The translations under genes and the position numbers were made by a program. Source: Pseudomonadota bacterium (GTDB taxonomy: Bacteria; Pseudomonadota; Gammaproteobacteria; Burkholderiales; Burkholderiaceae_B). From it: 6,986 nt of DNA. Of the stretch, positions 1-5,311 are shown in pieces. The notes beneath the pieces are model-generated. The model did not search any database. It was not told the origin of the DNA and worked only from the letters and a program-made list of their open reading frames with translations. Position 1 is the stretch's first letter. Every line of letters begins with the position of its first letter. Location: NCBI GenBank assembly GCA_023427945.1, contig JAEYZR010000028.1, positions 1 to 6,986 of the forward strand, in the 5' to 3' direction.

Positions 1-1
1 C

Positions 2-157
2 CCTATGGCCGCATTGATGAAACTGGCGCCGGTGCTGGCGTGGGCGCTGCTGGCCTTGCTGGCGCTGGGCACGACGGCCATGGCGCTGGCGCAGCGCAAG
101 CGTCAACGGACGCAACTGGCGGCGATCCGCCGGCATTACGCCAAACAAGTGATCTGA
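2..157 (+). CDS. C-terminal end of an unidentified, probably integral membrane protein (5' partial)
   Basis: The frame is open from the left edge to a TGA at 155-157 and gives 51 residues. The visible part has one strongly hydrophobic segment rich in Leu and Ala (about residues 8-30), followed by a basic tail with an RKRQR cluster and further Arg, His and Lys. That pattern fits the last transmembrane helix and cytoplasmic C-terminus of an inner-membrane protein such as a transporter, but no family motif is visible and I do not assign one. An ATG lies at 5-7, so a very short stand-alone ORF cannot be excluded, but continuation from outside the window is more likely. The gene is co-oriented with the catabolic operon and separated from it by 138 bp that contain operator-like palindromes, so it is probably a separate transcription unit. 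Confidence 0.5.
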   Translation, partial: PMAALMKLAPVLAWALLALLALGTTAMALAQRKRQRTQLAAIRRHYAKQVI

Positions 158-173
158 GACCCGGGTGGTCCGC

Positions 174-190
174 GATTACCAAGGGTAATC
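174..190. repeat. Perfect inverted repeat GATTACC-AAG-GGTAATC
   Basis: Two 7-bp arms match perfectly around a 3-bp spacer, 16 bp after the upstream gene's stop codon. There is no T-tract on either side, so it is not a convincing intrinsic terminator. It sits 6 bp upstream of the 16-bp palindrome, in the only sizeable noncoding region before the operon. It may be a second protein-binding site, for example for an activator or a different repressor; that role is inferred. Confidence 0.5.
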
Positions 191-216
191 CCTGATTTGC
201 ATACGTATGCAAGGGT
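180..216 (+). repeat. CAAGGGT direct repeat pair, 30-bp spacing
   Basis: CAAGGGT occurs at 180-186 and again at 210-216. The first copy overlaps the GATTACC inverted repeat and the second overlaps the end of the 16-bp palindrome. The 30-bp offset is close to three helical turns, so both copies face roughly the same side of the DNA. A regulatory role is inferred and chance is possible for a 7-mer. Confidence 0.3.
197..212. promoter_or_regulatory. Perfect 16-bp palindrome TTGCATACGTATGCAA, candidate LacI-family operator
   Basis: All 16 bases are self-complementary. An even-length dyad with CG at the exact centre is the known architecture of LacI/PurR-family operators, in which the hinge-helix leucine intercalates at the central CpG step. 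The operon's third gene encodes a LacI-family regulator whose hinge keeps that leucine (L57), so it is the natural candidate to bind here, about 84 bp upstream of the first start codon. A FadR/GntR-type protein could also recognise such a dyad. The left half contains TTGCAT, which could serve as a -35 element, but I see no good -10 about 17 bp downstream, so the promoter itself is not assigned. Confidence 0.65.
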
Positions 217-283
217 CTGAATGTAGGGGTCATGCGCTCGGTGGCAAGCCATTAGCCACTCGATCCGACCTTCTACAACTGTC

Positions 284-288
284 AGGGA
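284..288 (+). promoter_or_regulatory. Ribosome binding site (AGGGA) of the HisD-like gene
   Basis: AGGGA lies 7 nt before the ATG at 296. It is a moderate Shine-Dalgarno match but correctly spaced. It supports this start, which also gives an N-terminus (MIRYLKRG) of the kind expected for this enzyme group. Confidence 0.5.
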
Positions 289-295
289 CCCCACT

Positions 296-1615
296 ATGAT
301 CCGATACCTGAAACGTGGTCGCACCGCGGCCGGCAAGACTGAAGACGATGCCAAGATACGCGCGACGGTCGAAGGCATCATTGCCGATATCGAACAGCGT
401 GGCGACGAGGCCGTACGGGAATACAGCCGCAAGTTCGATGGCTGGGAACCTGCCGATTTCCGGCTCTCGCGCGACGAGATCGCCGCTGCGCGCAAGCAGC
501 TTTCCGCACGCGAGATCGAAGACATCGCCTTTGCGCAGAAACAGGTGCGCAACTTCGCGCAGATCCAGCGCGACAGCATGAAGGATGTCGAGGTCGAGAC
601 CTATCCTGGTGTCGTGCTCGGCCACAAACACATTCCCGTCAATGCCGTCGGATGCTATATCCCCGGTGGCAAGTATCCCTTGCTGGCATCGGCACACATG
701 AGTGTGCTGACGGCCAAGGTGGCGGGCGTGAAACGCGTGGTGTCCACCGCGCCACCTTTCCAGGGCACGCCGCACCCGCCCTGCGTCCCGCCCATGGACA
801 TGGCCGGCGCCGACGAGATCCTGGTGCTTGGTGGCATACAGGGCGTGGTCGCCATGGCGGTCGGCACACCCAGCGTGGCCGGTGTGGACATGCTGGTGGG
901 GCCGGGCAACAGTTTTGTGGCCGAGGCCAAACGGCAACTCTACGGGCGTGTCGGTATCGACCTGTTTGCCGGGCCGACCGAGACGCTGGTGATTGCCGAC
1001 GACAGCGTGGACGCTGAGTTGTGCGCCGTCGATCTGCTCGGTCAGGCTGAACATGGTCCGACTTCGCCTGCGGTCTTGCTCACCAACAGCGAGGCGCTGG
1101 CGCGAGCCACACTGAGCGAGGTCGAACGCCAACTGACCATCCTGCCCACCGCCGAGATCGCCCGCCAGAGCTGGGCCGACTGCGGTGAAGTGATCGTGTG
1201 CGACAGCTACGAAGAAATGCTGCAGGTGGCCGACGATCTGGCGTTCGAACACGTACAGGTCATGACGCGCGAACCGGATTATTTCCTCTCCAACATGACC
1301 AATTTCGGCGCACTGTTTCTGGGGCCACGCACCAACGTGAGTTTCGGCGACAAGGTGATCGGTACCAACCATACGCTGCCCACCAATCGCAATGCCCGCT
1401 ACACCGGCGGGCTGTGGGTCGGCAAGTTCCTGAAGACCTGCACCTACCAGCGCGTGCTGACCGATCAGGCCAGCGCCGCGATGGGCGAGTATTGCTCGCG
1501 CCTGTGCCATATGGAGAATTTCTCCGGTCATGGAGAGCAGGCCAACATCCGTGTGCGCCGCTATGGCAACCGGCCCGATCTGCCCTGGTATGAACCGGTG
1601 AAGGAACAGGCATGA
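296..1615 (+). CDS. Histidinol dehydrogenase family oxidoreductase, HpsN-like (catabolic alcohol-to-acid dehydrogenase)
   Basis: The 439-residue protein has the usual family length (E. coli HisD has 434). The HisD active site is visible: Q250 and H253 in GQAEHG, D352 in GDKVIGTNHTLPT and H412 near the C-terminus match the four zinc ligands; E318-H319 in FEHVQV match the catalytic Glu-His pair; H359 and E407 match substrate-contacting positions. The VGPGN motif (201-205) and AEAKRQL (209-215) are also typical. HisD oxidises a primary alcohol to a carboxylate in two NAD+-dependent steps, and the same chemistry is known for HpsN, which converts 2,3-dihydroxypropane-1-sulfonate to sulfolactate. 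The operon context (SDR, LacI, Bug, aldolase, no his genes) indicates a catabolic paralogue. The substrate cannot be determined from sequence. Residues 160-167 (HPPCVPPM) are unusually proline-rich where the family normally has a helix. The gene ends in a 4-nt overlap with the SDR start. Family is near certain, HpsN-like role moderate. Confidence 0.9.
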   Translation: MIRYLKRGRTAAGKTEDDAKIRATVEGIIADIEQRGDEAVREYSRKFDGWEPADFRLSRDEIAAARKQLSAREIEDIAFAQKQVRNFAQIQRDSMKDVEVETYPGVVLGHKHIPVNAVGCYIPGGKYPLLASAHMSVLTAKVAGVKRVVSTAPPFQGTPHPPCVPPMDMAGADEILVLGGIQGVVAMAVGTPSVAGVDMLVGPGNSFVAEAKRQLYGRVGIDLFAGPTETLVIADDSVDAELCAVDLLGQAEHGPTSPAVLLTNSEALARATLSEVERQLTILPTAEIARQSWADCGEVIVCDSYEEMLQVADDLAFEHVQVMTREPDYFLSNMTNFGALFLGPRTNVSFGDKVIGTNHTLPTNRNARYTGGLWVGKFLKTCTYQRVLTDQASAAMGEYCSRLCHMENFSGHGEQANIRVRRYGNRPDLPWYEPVKEQA

Positions 1616-2379
1616 TGCACTTGCCTCCAAGTCCCAGCTTCAGGCTGGATGGCAAGCGTGCGGTGGTGACGGGGGGCAGCGGCGGTATCGGCGCCGCAGC
1701 TGCGGCCGCGCTGGGCCGTGCCGGCGCACACGTGACTGTGATCGCCAGGCGCCAGGCTGAACTCGAGAACGTCTGCAGCGCGCTGCGTGCCGAGCAGATA
1801 TCGTGCGAGGCCATCGTGCTGGACGTCACCTGTTCGTCGGACGTGGATGCCGCACTGCAGGCGCACGAGCCCTACGACATTCTGGTGAACAACGCCGGCA
1901 TGAACCGGCCGGTGCCGCTGGTCGAGCAAACCGATGAAGACATAGACGCGGTATTGGCATTGAACGTGAAGGCGGCGTTCTACATGAGTCGCGCCGTGGC
2001 GCGGCGCCTGCTGGCCCGGGGCGGCGGGGGCTCCATCATCAACGTGTCTTCGCAGATGGGGCATGTCGGCAGTGCGCGCCGCGTGCTGTACTGCGCGAGC
2101 AAACATGCCATGGAAGGCATGACCAAGGCCCTGGCCTGGGAGCTCGGCAGCGCGGGTATCCGCGTCAATTCGATCTGCCCGACGTTCATCGATACCCCTT
2201 TGACCGCGCCCATGTTCGAGAAGGACGGGTTCAGGCAGTGGGTGTGCGATCGCATCGCGCTGGGCCGGGTGGGACAGGTGCAGGAGGTGATGGGGGCGGT
2301 GGTGTTCCTGGCCAGCGAGGCGTCCAGCCTGATGACGGGCAGTGCGCTCATGCTCGATGGTGGATGGACCGCAGCATGA
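1612..2379 (+). CDS. Classical SDR-family NAD(P)-dependent oxidoreductase
   Basis: The 255-residue protein is standard for a classical short-chain dehydrogenase. It shows the nucleotide-binding TGGSGGIG (20-27), NNAG (93-96), and the catalytic tetrad N118, S147, Y160 and K164 (YCASK). The strand after the glycine-rich loop ends in A45-R46-R47 instead of an acidic residue, which favours NADP(H) over NAD. The C-terminal half, with W220 after the phenylalanine of FRQW, the LGRVGQ stretch and a final LDGGW, resembles gluconate 5-dehydrogenase/3-oxoacyl reductase-like SDRs, so a secondary alcohol/ketone interconversion on a polyol or sugar acid is plausible. The start overlaps the preceding stop (ATGATG at 1612-1617, either ATG usable) with AAGGA at 1601-1605 upstream, so translation is probably coupled. 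It likely acts next to the HisD-like enzyme; the pairing of an HpsN-type enzyme with further dehydrogenases is known in DHPS degradation. Substrate unknown. Confidence 0.9.
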   Translation: MMHLPPSPSFRLDGKRAVVTGGSGGIGAAAAAALGRAGAHVTVIARRQAELENVCSALRAEQISCEAIVLDVTCSSDVDAALQAHEPYDILVNNAGMNRPVPLVEQTDEDIDAVLALNVKAAFYMSRAVARRLLARGGGGSIINVSSQMGHVGSARRVLYCASKHAMEGMTKALAWELGSAGIRVNSICPTFIDTPLTAPMFEKDGFRQWVCDRIALGRVGQVQEVMGAVVFLASEASSLMTGSALMLDGGWTAA

Positions 2380-3395
2380 AGACCGCGCCGCGTGCCCAGG
2401 ACGTGGCCGACCTGGCCGGCGTCTCGCAATCGGCGGTGAGCCGCACGTTCACGCCGGGCGCCAGCGTCTCCGAGCCCACGCGCCGCAAGGTGCTGGCGGC
2501 CGCGCAGCGCCTGGGTTATCGGCCCAACGCCCTGGCGCGCAGCCTGATCACGCGCCAGAGTCACATCGTCGCGCTGGTGATGAGTTATCTGGAAAACCAG
2601 TTCTATCCCCTGGTGATCGAAAAGCTCTCGCAGAAGTTGCAGAAAGAGGGCTATCACGTCCTGATGTTCATCGCCGACGTGGACGAAGGGGCCGATGGGG
2701 TGCTGGCCGACATTCTGCAATATCAGGTGGACGGCATCGTGATGGCTTCGGCGATGCTCTCGCGCACCCTGGCCGCCAGTTGTGCCGAAGTGGGTGTGCC
2801 GGTGGTGCAGTTCAACCGCGTCTCGGACCTGGGCGGTCTGGCCCGTCACGCCACCAGTTCGGTCACCTCCGACAATGCCACCGGCGGGCGCATGGTGGCT
2901 GAACTGCTGCTCGATTGCGGATACCGGCGCATCGCTTTTCTGGCGGGTCTGGAAGACTCTTCGACCAGTCTCGAACGCGAGCGCGGGTTCAACCAGCGTC
3001 TGGCTGAACGAGGCGTGCGCGTCACGCACCGTGAGTGCGGCGACTACAGTTTCGAGGGGGCGCAGCAGGCGGTGCGTCGCCTGTATGCCCAAGGCGAGCC
3101 GCCCGATGCCCTGTTCGCGGCCAACGACCACATGGCCATTGCGGCGATGGACGTGCTGCGTCTGGAACTCGGGCTGCGCATACCGGAAGACGTAGGCGTG
3201 ATCGGGTTTGACGATGTGCCACAGGCGGCCTGGGGAGGTTATGGATTGACCACCGTGCGTCAGTGCGTCGAACCGATGGTGGACGCCACGGTCGCCCTGT
3301 TGCGCGAACAGATGCGTGGCGAATTGCGTGCGCGCGACATCGTCGTGCCTTGCGTGCTGGTTCACCGGCACACCTTGCGCGCACCCAAAGAATGA
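2376..3395 (+). CDS. LacI-family transcriptional regulator
   Basis: With the ATG at 2376 the protein has 339 residues, normal for the family. An N-terminal helix-turn-helix (about 7-26, AQDVADLAGVSQSAVSRTF) is followed by the hinge RPNALARSL (49-57). L57 aligns with the PurR/LacI leucine that inserts into the central CpG of the operator. The periplasmic-binding-protein-like effector domain follows from about residue 63, with R201 in the RERGF segment, N250-D251 in FAANDHMA and D279-D280 in VIGFDD, positions that usually contact sugar or sugar-acid effectors. The start overlaps the SDR stop by 4 nt. An in-frame ATG at 2364 would add four residues (MDRS); I prefer 2376 because of the coupling and the length. 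Encoding the regulator inside the operon suggests autoregulation, most simply repression through the palindrome at 197-212. The effector is probably the pathway substrate or an intermediate. Confidence 0.92.
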   Translation: MKTAPRAQDVADLAGVSQSAVSRTFTPGASVSEPTRRKVLAAAQRLGYRPNALARSLITRQSHIVALVMSYLENQFYPLVIEKLSQKLQKEGYHVLMFIADVDEGADGVLADILQYQVDGIVMASAMLSRTLAASCAEVGVPVVQFNRVSDLGGLARHATSSVTSDNATGGRMVAELLLDCGYRRIAFLAGLEDSSTSLERERGFNQRLAERGVRVTHRECGDYSFEGAQQAVRRLYAQGEPPDALFAANDHMAIAAMDVLRLELGLRIPEDVGVIGFDDVPQAAWGGYGLTTVRQCVEPMVDATVALLREQMRGELRARDIVVPCVLVHRHTLRAPKE

Positions 3396-3401
3396 AGATC
3401 G

Positions 3402-3419
3402 GCAGGCGTGAGCGCCTGC
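3402..3419 (+). other. Stem-loop between regulator and binding-protein genes
   Basis: GCAGGCG (3402-3408) and CGCCTGC (3413-3419) form a perfect 7-bp stem with a TGAG tetraloop, starting 7 nt after the regulator's stop codon. Only two Ts follow, so full rho-independent termination is unlikely. A hairpin here could cause partial termination or mark a processing and stabilising point so that the downstream binding protein is made in larger amounts than the regulator. That function is inferred. Confidence 0.5.
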
Positions 3420-3434
3420 TTAAACCAACGGAAC

Positions 3435-3441
3435 AAAGGAG
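3435..3441 (+). promoter_or_regulatory. Strong ribosome binding site (AAAGGAG) of the Bug gene
   Basis: This near-consensus Shine-Dalgarno lies 7 nt before the ATG at 3449. It fixes the start there, although the frame is open further upstream. The chosen start gives a proper signal peptide, whereas longer versions would put arginine-rich, non-secretory sequence in front. It is the best Shine-Dalgarno in the operon, in keeping with high demand for a periplasmic receptor. Confidence 0.8.
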
Positions 3442-3448
3442 ACAGGAC

Positions 3449-4444
3449 ATGAAAAAGAGAGCCTTGCTGGGCGCATTTGGAATCACCGCCATGCTGGCGC
3501 TTGCGCCTTGGGCCCAGGCCCAGACTCAAGCCCAGGCCCAGACCACGTGGCCCGAAAAGACCATCCGGTACATCGTTCCCTTCTCTCCGGGCGGGGTTTC
3601 CGACGGCGTGGCCCGCATGCTGGCCGAACAGCTCAGCAAGCAACTCGGCCAGAGTGTCATCATCGAGAACCGGCCAGGGGTGTCGGGCATCGTCGGCACG
3701 CAAATGGTGGCGCGCTCCGAGCCCGACGGCTACACCATCATGGGCGGCACCATCACGACTCACGCGGTGAATCCGTTCTTCGTGAAGTCATTGAGCTACG
3801 ATCCGATCAAGGACTTCGCCCCGGTCGCACTGGTGGGCATGGTCAGCAACGCCCTCGTGGTGCGCGCCGACAGCCGCTTCAACAGCGTGCAGGACGTGAT
3901 CGATGCGGCACGCGCCGATCCGCAAGGGCTGACCTACGGTACGGCCGGACCGGGCACCTCGCAACACCTGTCCGGCCAGCTGTTCCAGTCCATCAGCAAG
4001 ACCGAGCTGCGCCAGATCGCCTACAAGGGTGGCTCGCAGTCCATGGTCGATCTGATCGGCGGACAGATCGACATGGTGTTCGAGACCGTGGCGGCGGCCC
4101 GTCCCATGATCGACAGCAAGCGCGTGAAAGTGCTGGGCGTGACATCGGCCAGGCCACTGGCGGATCTGCCTGGCGTGAAGCCGCTGGCGGAGTTGGGGGT
4201 GCCCGGGTTTGAGATGCAGTCCTGGCAGGGTGTGTTCGCGCCGGCGGGTACGCCCGAAGCCGTGGTGAACAAGCTGGCCGGCGAGATCGCCAAGGCCGTG
4301 GCGATGCCGGAGTTCCGTGCGAAGCTCCTGCAGCTGGGTGTCGAGCCCGATGGTCGCGGCAGCGCCGCTTTCACCGAATTCCAGGCCGCCGAGGTCCAGA
4401 AGTGGCGTAAGGTGGTGACCGATGCCGGCATCCAGGCCGACTGA
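3449..4444 (+). CDS. Bug-family (tripartite tricarboxylate transporter) periplasmic solute-binding protein
   Basis: The 331-residue protein has a Sec signal peptide: KKR, a hydrophobic core, then the AxA-type site WAQA, with cleavage probably after A24. The mature part carries Bug/TctC hallmarks: WPEKTIRYIVPFSPGG (34-49) with D52 soon after, GQSVIIENRPGVSG (67-80), PDGYT (92-96) and GTAGPGTSQH in the middle. Bug proteins bind small anions, mostly carboxylates, in the periplasm and deliver them to TctAB-type permeases. No TctA or TctB gene is in the window, which is common because many Bug genes are orphans, so the membrane partner must lie elsewhere or differ. Being co-oriented with and inside the dehydrogenase/aldolase cluster suggests it binds the operon's substrate. 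The DNA at the cleavage region contains an 18-bp-period duplication encoding AQAQTQ. Family assignment is secure; ligand unknown. Confidence 0.93.
   Translation: MKKRALLGAFGITAMLALAPWAQAQTQAQAQTTWPEKTIRYIVPFSPGGVSDGVARMLAEQLSKQLGQSVIIENRPGVSGIVGTQMVARSEPDGYTIMGGTITTHAVNPFFVKSLSYDPIKDFAPVALVGMVSNALVVRADSRFNSVQDVIDAARADPQGLTYGTAGPGTSQHLSGQLFQSISKTELRQIAYKGGSQSMVDLIGGQIDMVFETVAAARPMIDSKRVKVLGVTSARPLADLPGVKPLAELGVPGFEMQSWQGVFAPAGTPEAVVNKLAGEIAKAVAMPEFRAKLLQLGVEPDGRGSAAFTEFQAAEVQKWRKVVTDAGIQAD
3512..3543 (+). repeat. Short direct repeat in the signal-peptide/mature junction of the Bug gene
   Basis: GCCCAGGCCCAGAC occurs at 3512-3525 and again at 3530-3543, an 18-bp period that encodes repeated Ala-Gln-Ala-Gln-Thr-Gln. 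It keeps the frame and multiplies possible AQA cleavage sites. Slippage duplication of a low-complexity linker is the simplest origin. Confidence 0.7.
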
Positions 4445-4482
4445 CGCCGCAAGCCTGCTCGCGCAAGACATGAACAGAATAC

Positions 4483-4486
4483 GGAG
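4483..4486 (+). promoter_or_regulatory. Ribosome binding site (GGAG) of the aldolase gene
   Basis: GGAG ends 6 nt before the ATG at 4493 in the 48-nt gap after the Bug stop codon. It supports the chosen start. No hairpin or separate promoter stands out in that gap, so the aldolase is probably on the same transcript. Confidence 0.6.
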
Positions 4487-4492
4487 ACACTC

Positions 4493-5278
4493 ATGACCGA
4501 TCCCTGCTTTCCCTTGGATGCCCGCCTGCCCGAGCTGCTGCGCGGTACGCGACGCGTGCGCGGCCTGTTCAACGGCATTCCCAGCCCCGCCATCGTCGAG
4601 ATGTGCGGCTATGCCGGTTTCGATTTCATCATCATCGACAACGAGCATGGCAGCGCCGATTTCGGCATGACCGAACACATGCTGCGTGCAGCGCGCGCCA
4701 GCGGCATCGTGCCGGTGGTGCGCTGCTTCGAACATGATCTGCCCCGAGTGCTGGACATGGGCGCCAGTGCTGTGCAGATTCCCATGGTGCAGACGCCCGA
4801 GCAGGCGCGTGCGCTGGTGCAACGCGTGTTCTATCCGCCTGTCGGCAATCGCGGCAGCGCCTTCAGCACACGGGCGGCCGGCTATGGCGCGTTCGGGGGC
4901 GCCGGCCATACGCAGCGCAGCAACGAAGGGATCAGCCTGATCGTGATGATCGAGACGCCCGAGGCGATCGAGCGGGCCGAGGAGATCGCGGCGGTGCCGG
5001 GCGTGCACGCCGTGTTCATCGGCCCCAATGACCTGGCCCACGCGATGGGGCATGGCAGCGACTGGAATGCCGAGCCGGTGCAGCAGGCCATCGAGCGCGG
5101 GCTGGCCGCGATCGGCCGGGCGGGCAAGTGCTCGGGCATCATCGCGTTGACGCCCGAAGATGAAGAGAAATATGCCGCTCTGGGCGCGCGTTACTTTGCC
5201 AACGTGACGACTGCGGTGATCACCCGGGCGTTGAAGCAGGCGGCGACACCCGAGGGTGCAGGCGTGGTCAGGTACTGA
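4493..5278 (+). CDS. HpcH/HpaI-family class II (metal-dependent) aldolase
   Basis: The 261-residue protein matches the length and motif order of HpaI-type pyruvate aldolases. Residues in IDNEHG (48-53) include catalytic H52; R77 in VPVVRC matches the catalytic arginine that holds the 2-oxoacid; E154 in IETPEA and D180 in GPNDLA match the divalent-metal ligands; the YPPVGNRG segment (114-121) is the usual signature before the active-site loop. Known members cleave 4-hydroxy-2-oxoacids to pyruvate (or a related 2-oxoacid) and an aldehyde: HpcH/HpaI in homoprotocatechuate degradation, GarL-type in sugar-acid degradation, and KDSG aldolase in the sulfo-Entner-Doudoroff route. Here there are no aromatic meta-cleavage genes, so a sugar-acid-like or sulfonated 2-oxoacid is a more natural substrate; this is inferred from context. 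It is the last plus-strand gene; the convergent cupin gene ends 33 bp further on. Confidence 0.92.
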   Translation: MTDPCFPLDARLPELLRGTRRVRGLFNGIPSPAIVEMCGYAGFDFIIIDNEHGSADFGMTEHMLRAARASGIVPVVRCFEHDLPRVLDMGASAVQIPMVQTPEQARALVQRVFYPPVGNRGSAFSTRAAGYGAFGGAGHTQRSNEGISLIVMIETPEAIERAEEIAAVPGVHAVFIGPNDLAHAMGHGSDWNAEPVQQAIERGLAAIGRAGKCSGIIALTPEDEEKYAALGARYFANVTTAVITRALKQAATPEGAGVVRY

Positions 5279-5311
5279 ACGCACGCAGGCTGAATGGCGC
5301 GATGTCCGTTG

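Noticed and set aside
174..190. Intrinsic terminator of the upstream gene
   Set aside because: The inverted repeat is perfect, but its loop is only 3 nt, its stem is AT-containing and no T-tract follows on either strand, so a protein-binding site is at least as likely.
197..225. Sigma-70 promoter with TTGCAT as the -35 element
   Set aside because: No hexamer close to TATAAT occurs at 16-18 bp spacing; the best candidates match poorly, so no promoter is assigned.
296..1615. Bona fide histidine-biosynthesis hisD
   Set aside because: No other his gene is adjacent, and the neighbours (LacI regulator, Bug receptor, SDR, aldolase) point to a catabolic paralogue.
230..1630. Long antisense open frame opposite the HisD-like gene (466 codons)
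   Set aside because: Its translation is His/Gly/Arg-rich with no recognisable domain, while the opposite strand encodes a family enzyme with an intact active site. It is a by-product of GC-rich codon usage.
1980..3371. Long antisense open frame opposite the SDR and LacI genes (463 codons)
   Set aside because: The plus strand carries clear SDR and LacI motifs in these positions; the antisense translation shows none.
3788..5284. Long antisense open frame opposite the Bug and aldolase genes (498 codons)
   Set aside because: It spans two well-identified genes on the other strand and has a low-complexity His/Arg/Gly composition without motifs.
5262..5286. Hairpin GCGTG/CACGC with inner TCAG/CTGA spanning the aldolase stop codon, as a terminator for the convergent operons
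   Set aside because: The stem is interrupted by an asymmetric internal loop and no T-run follows on either strand. It could still slow polymerase, but I cannot support a terminator call.
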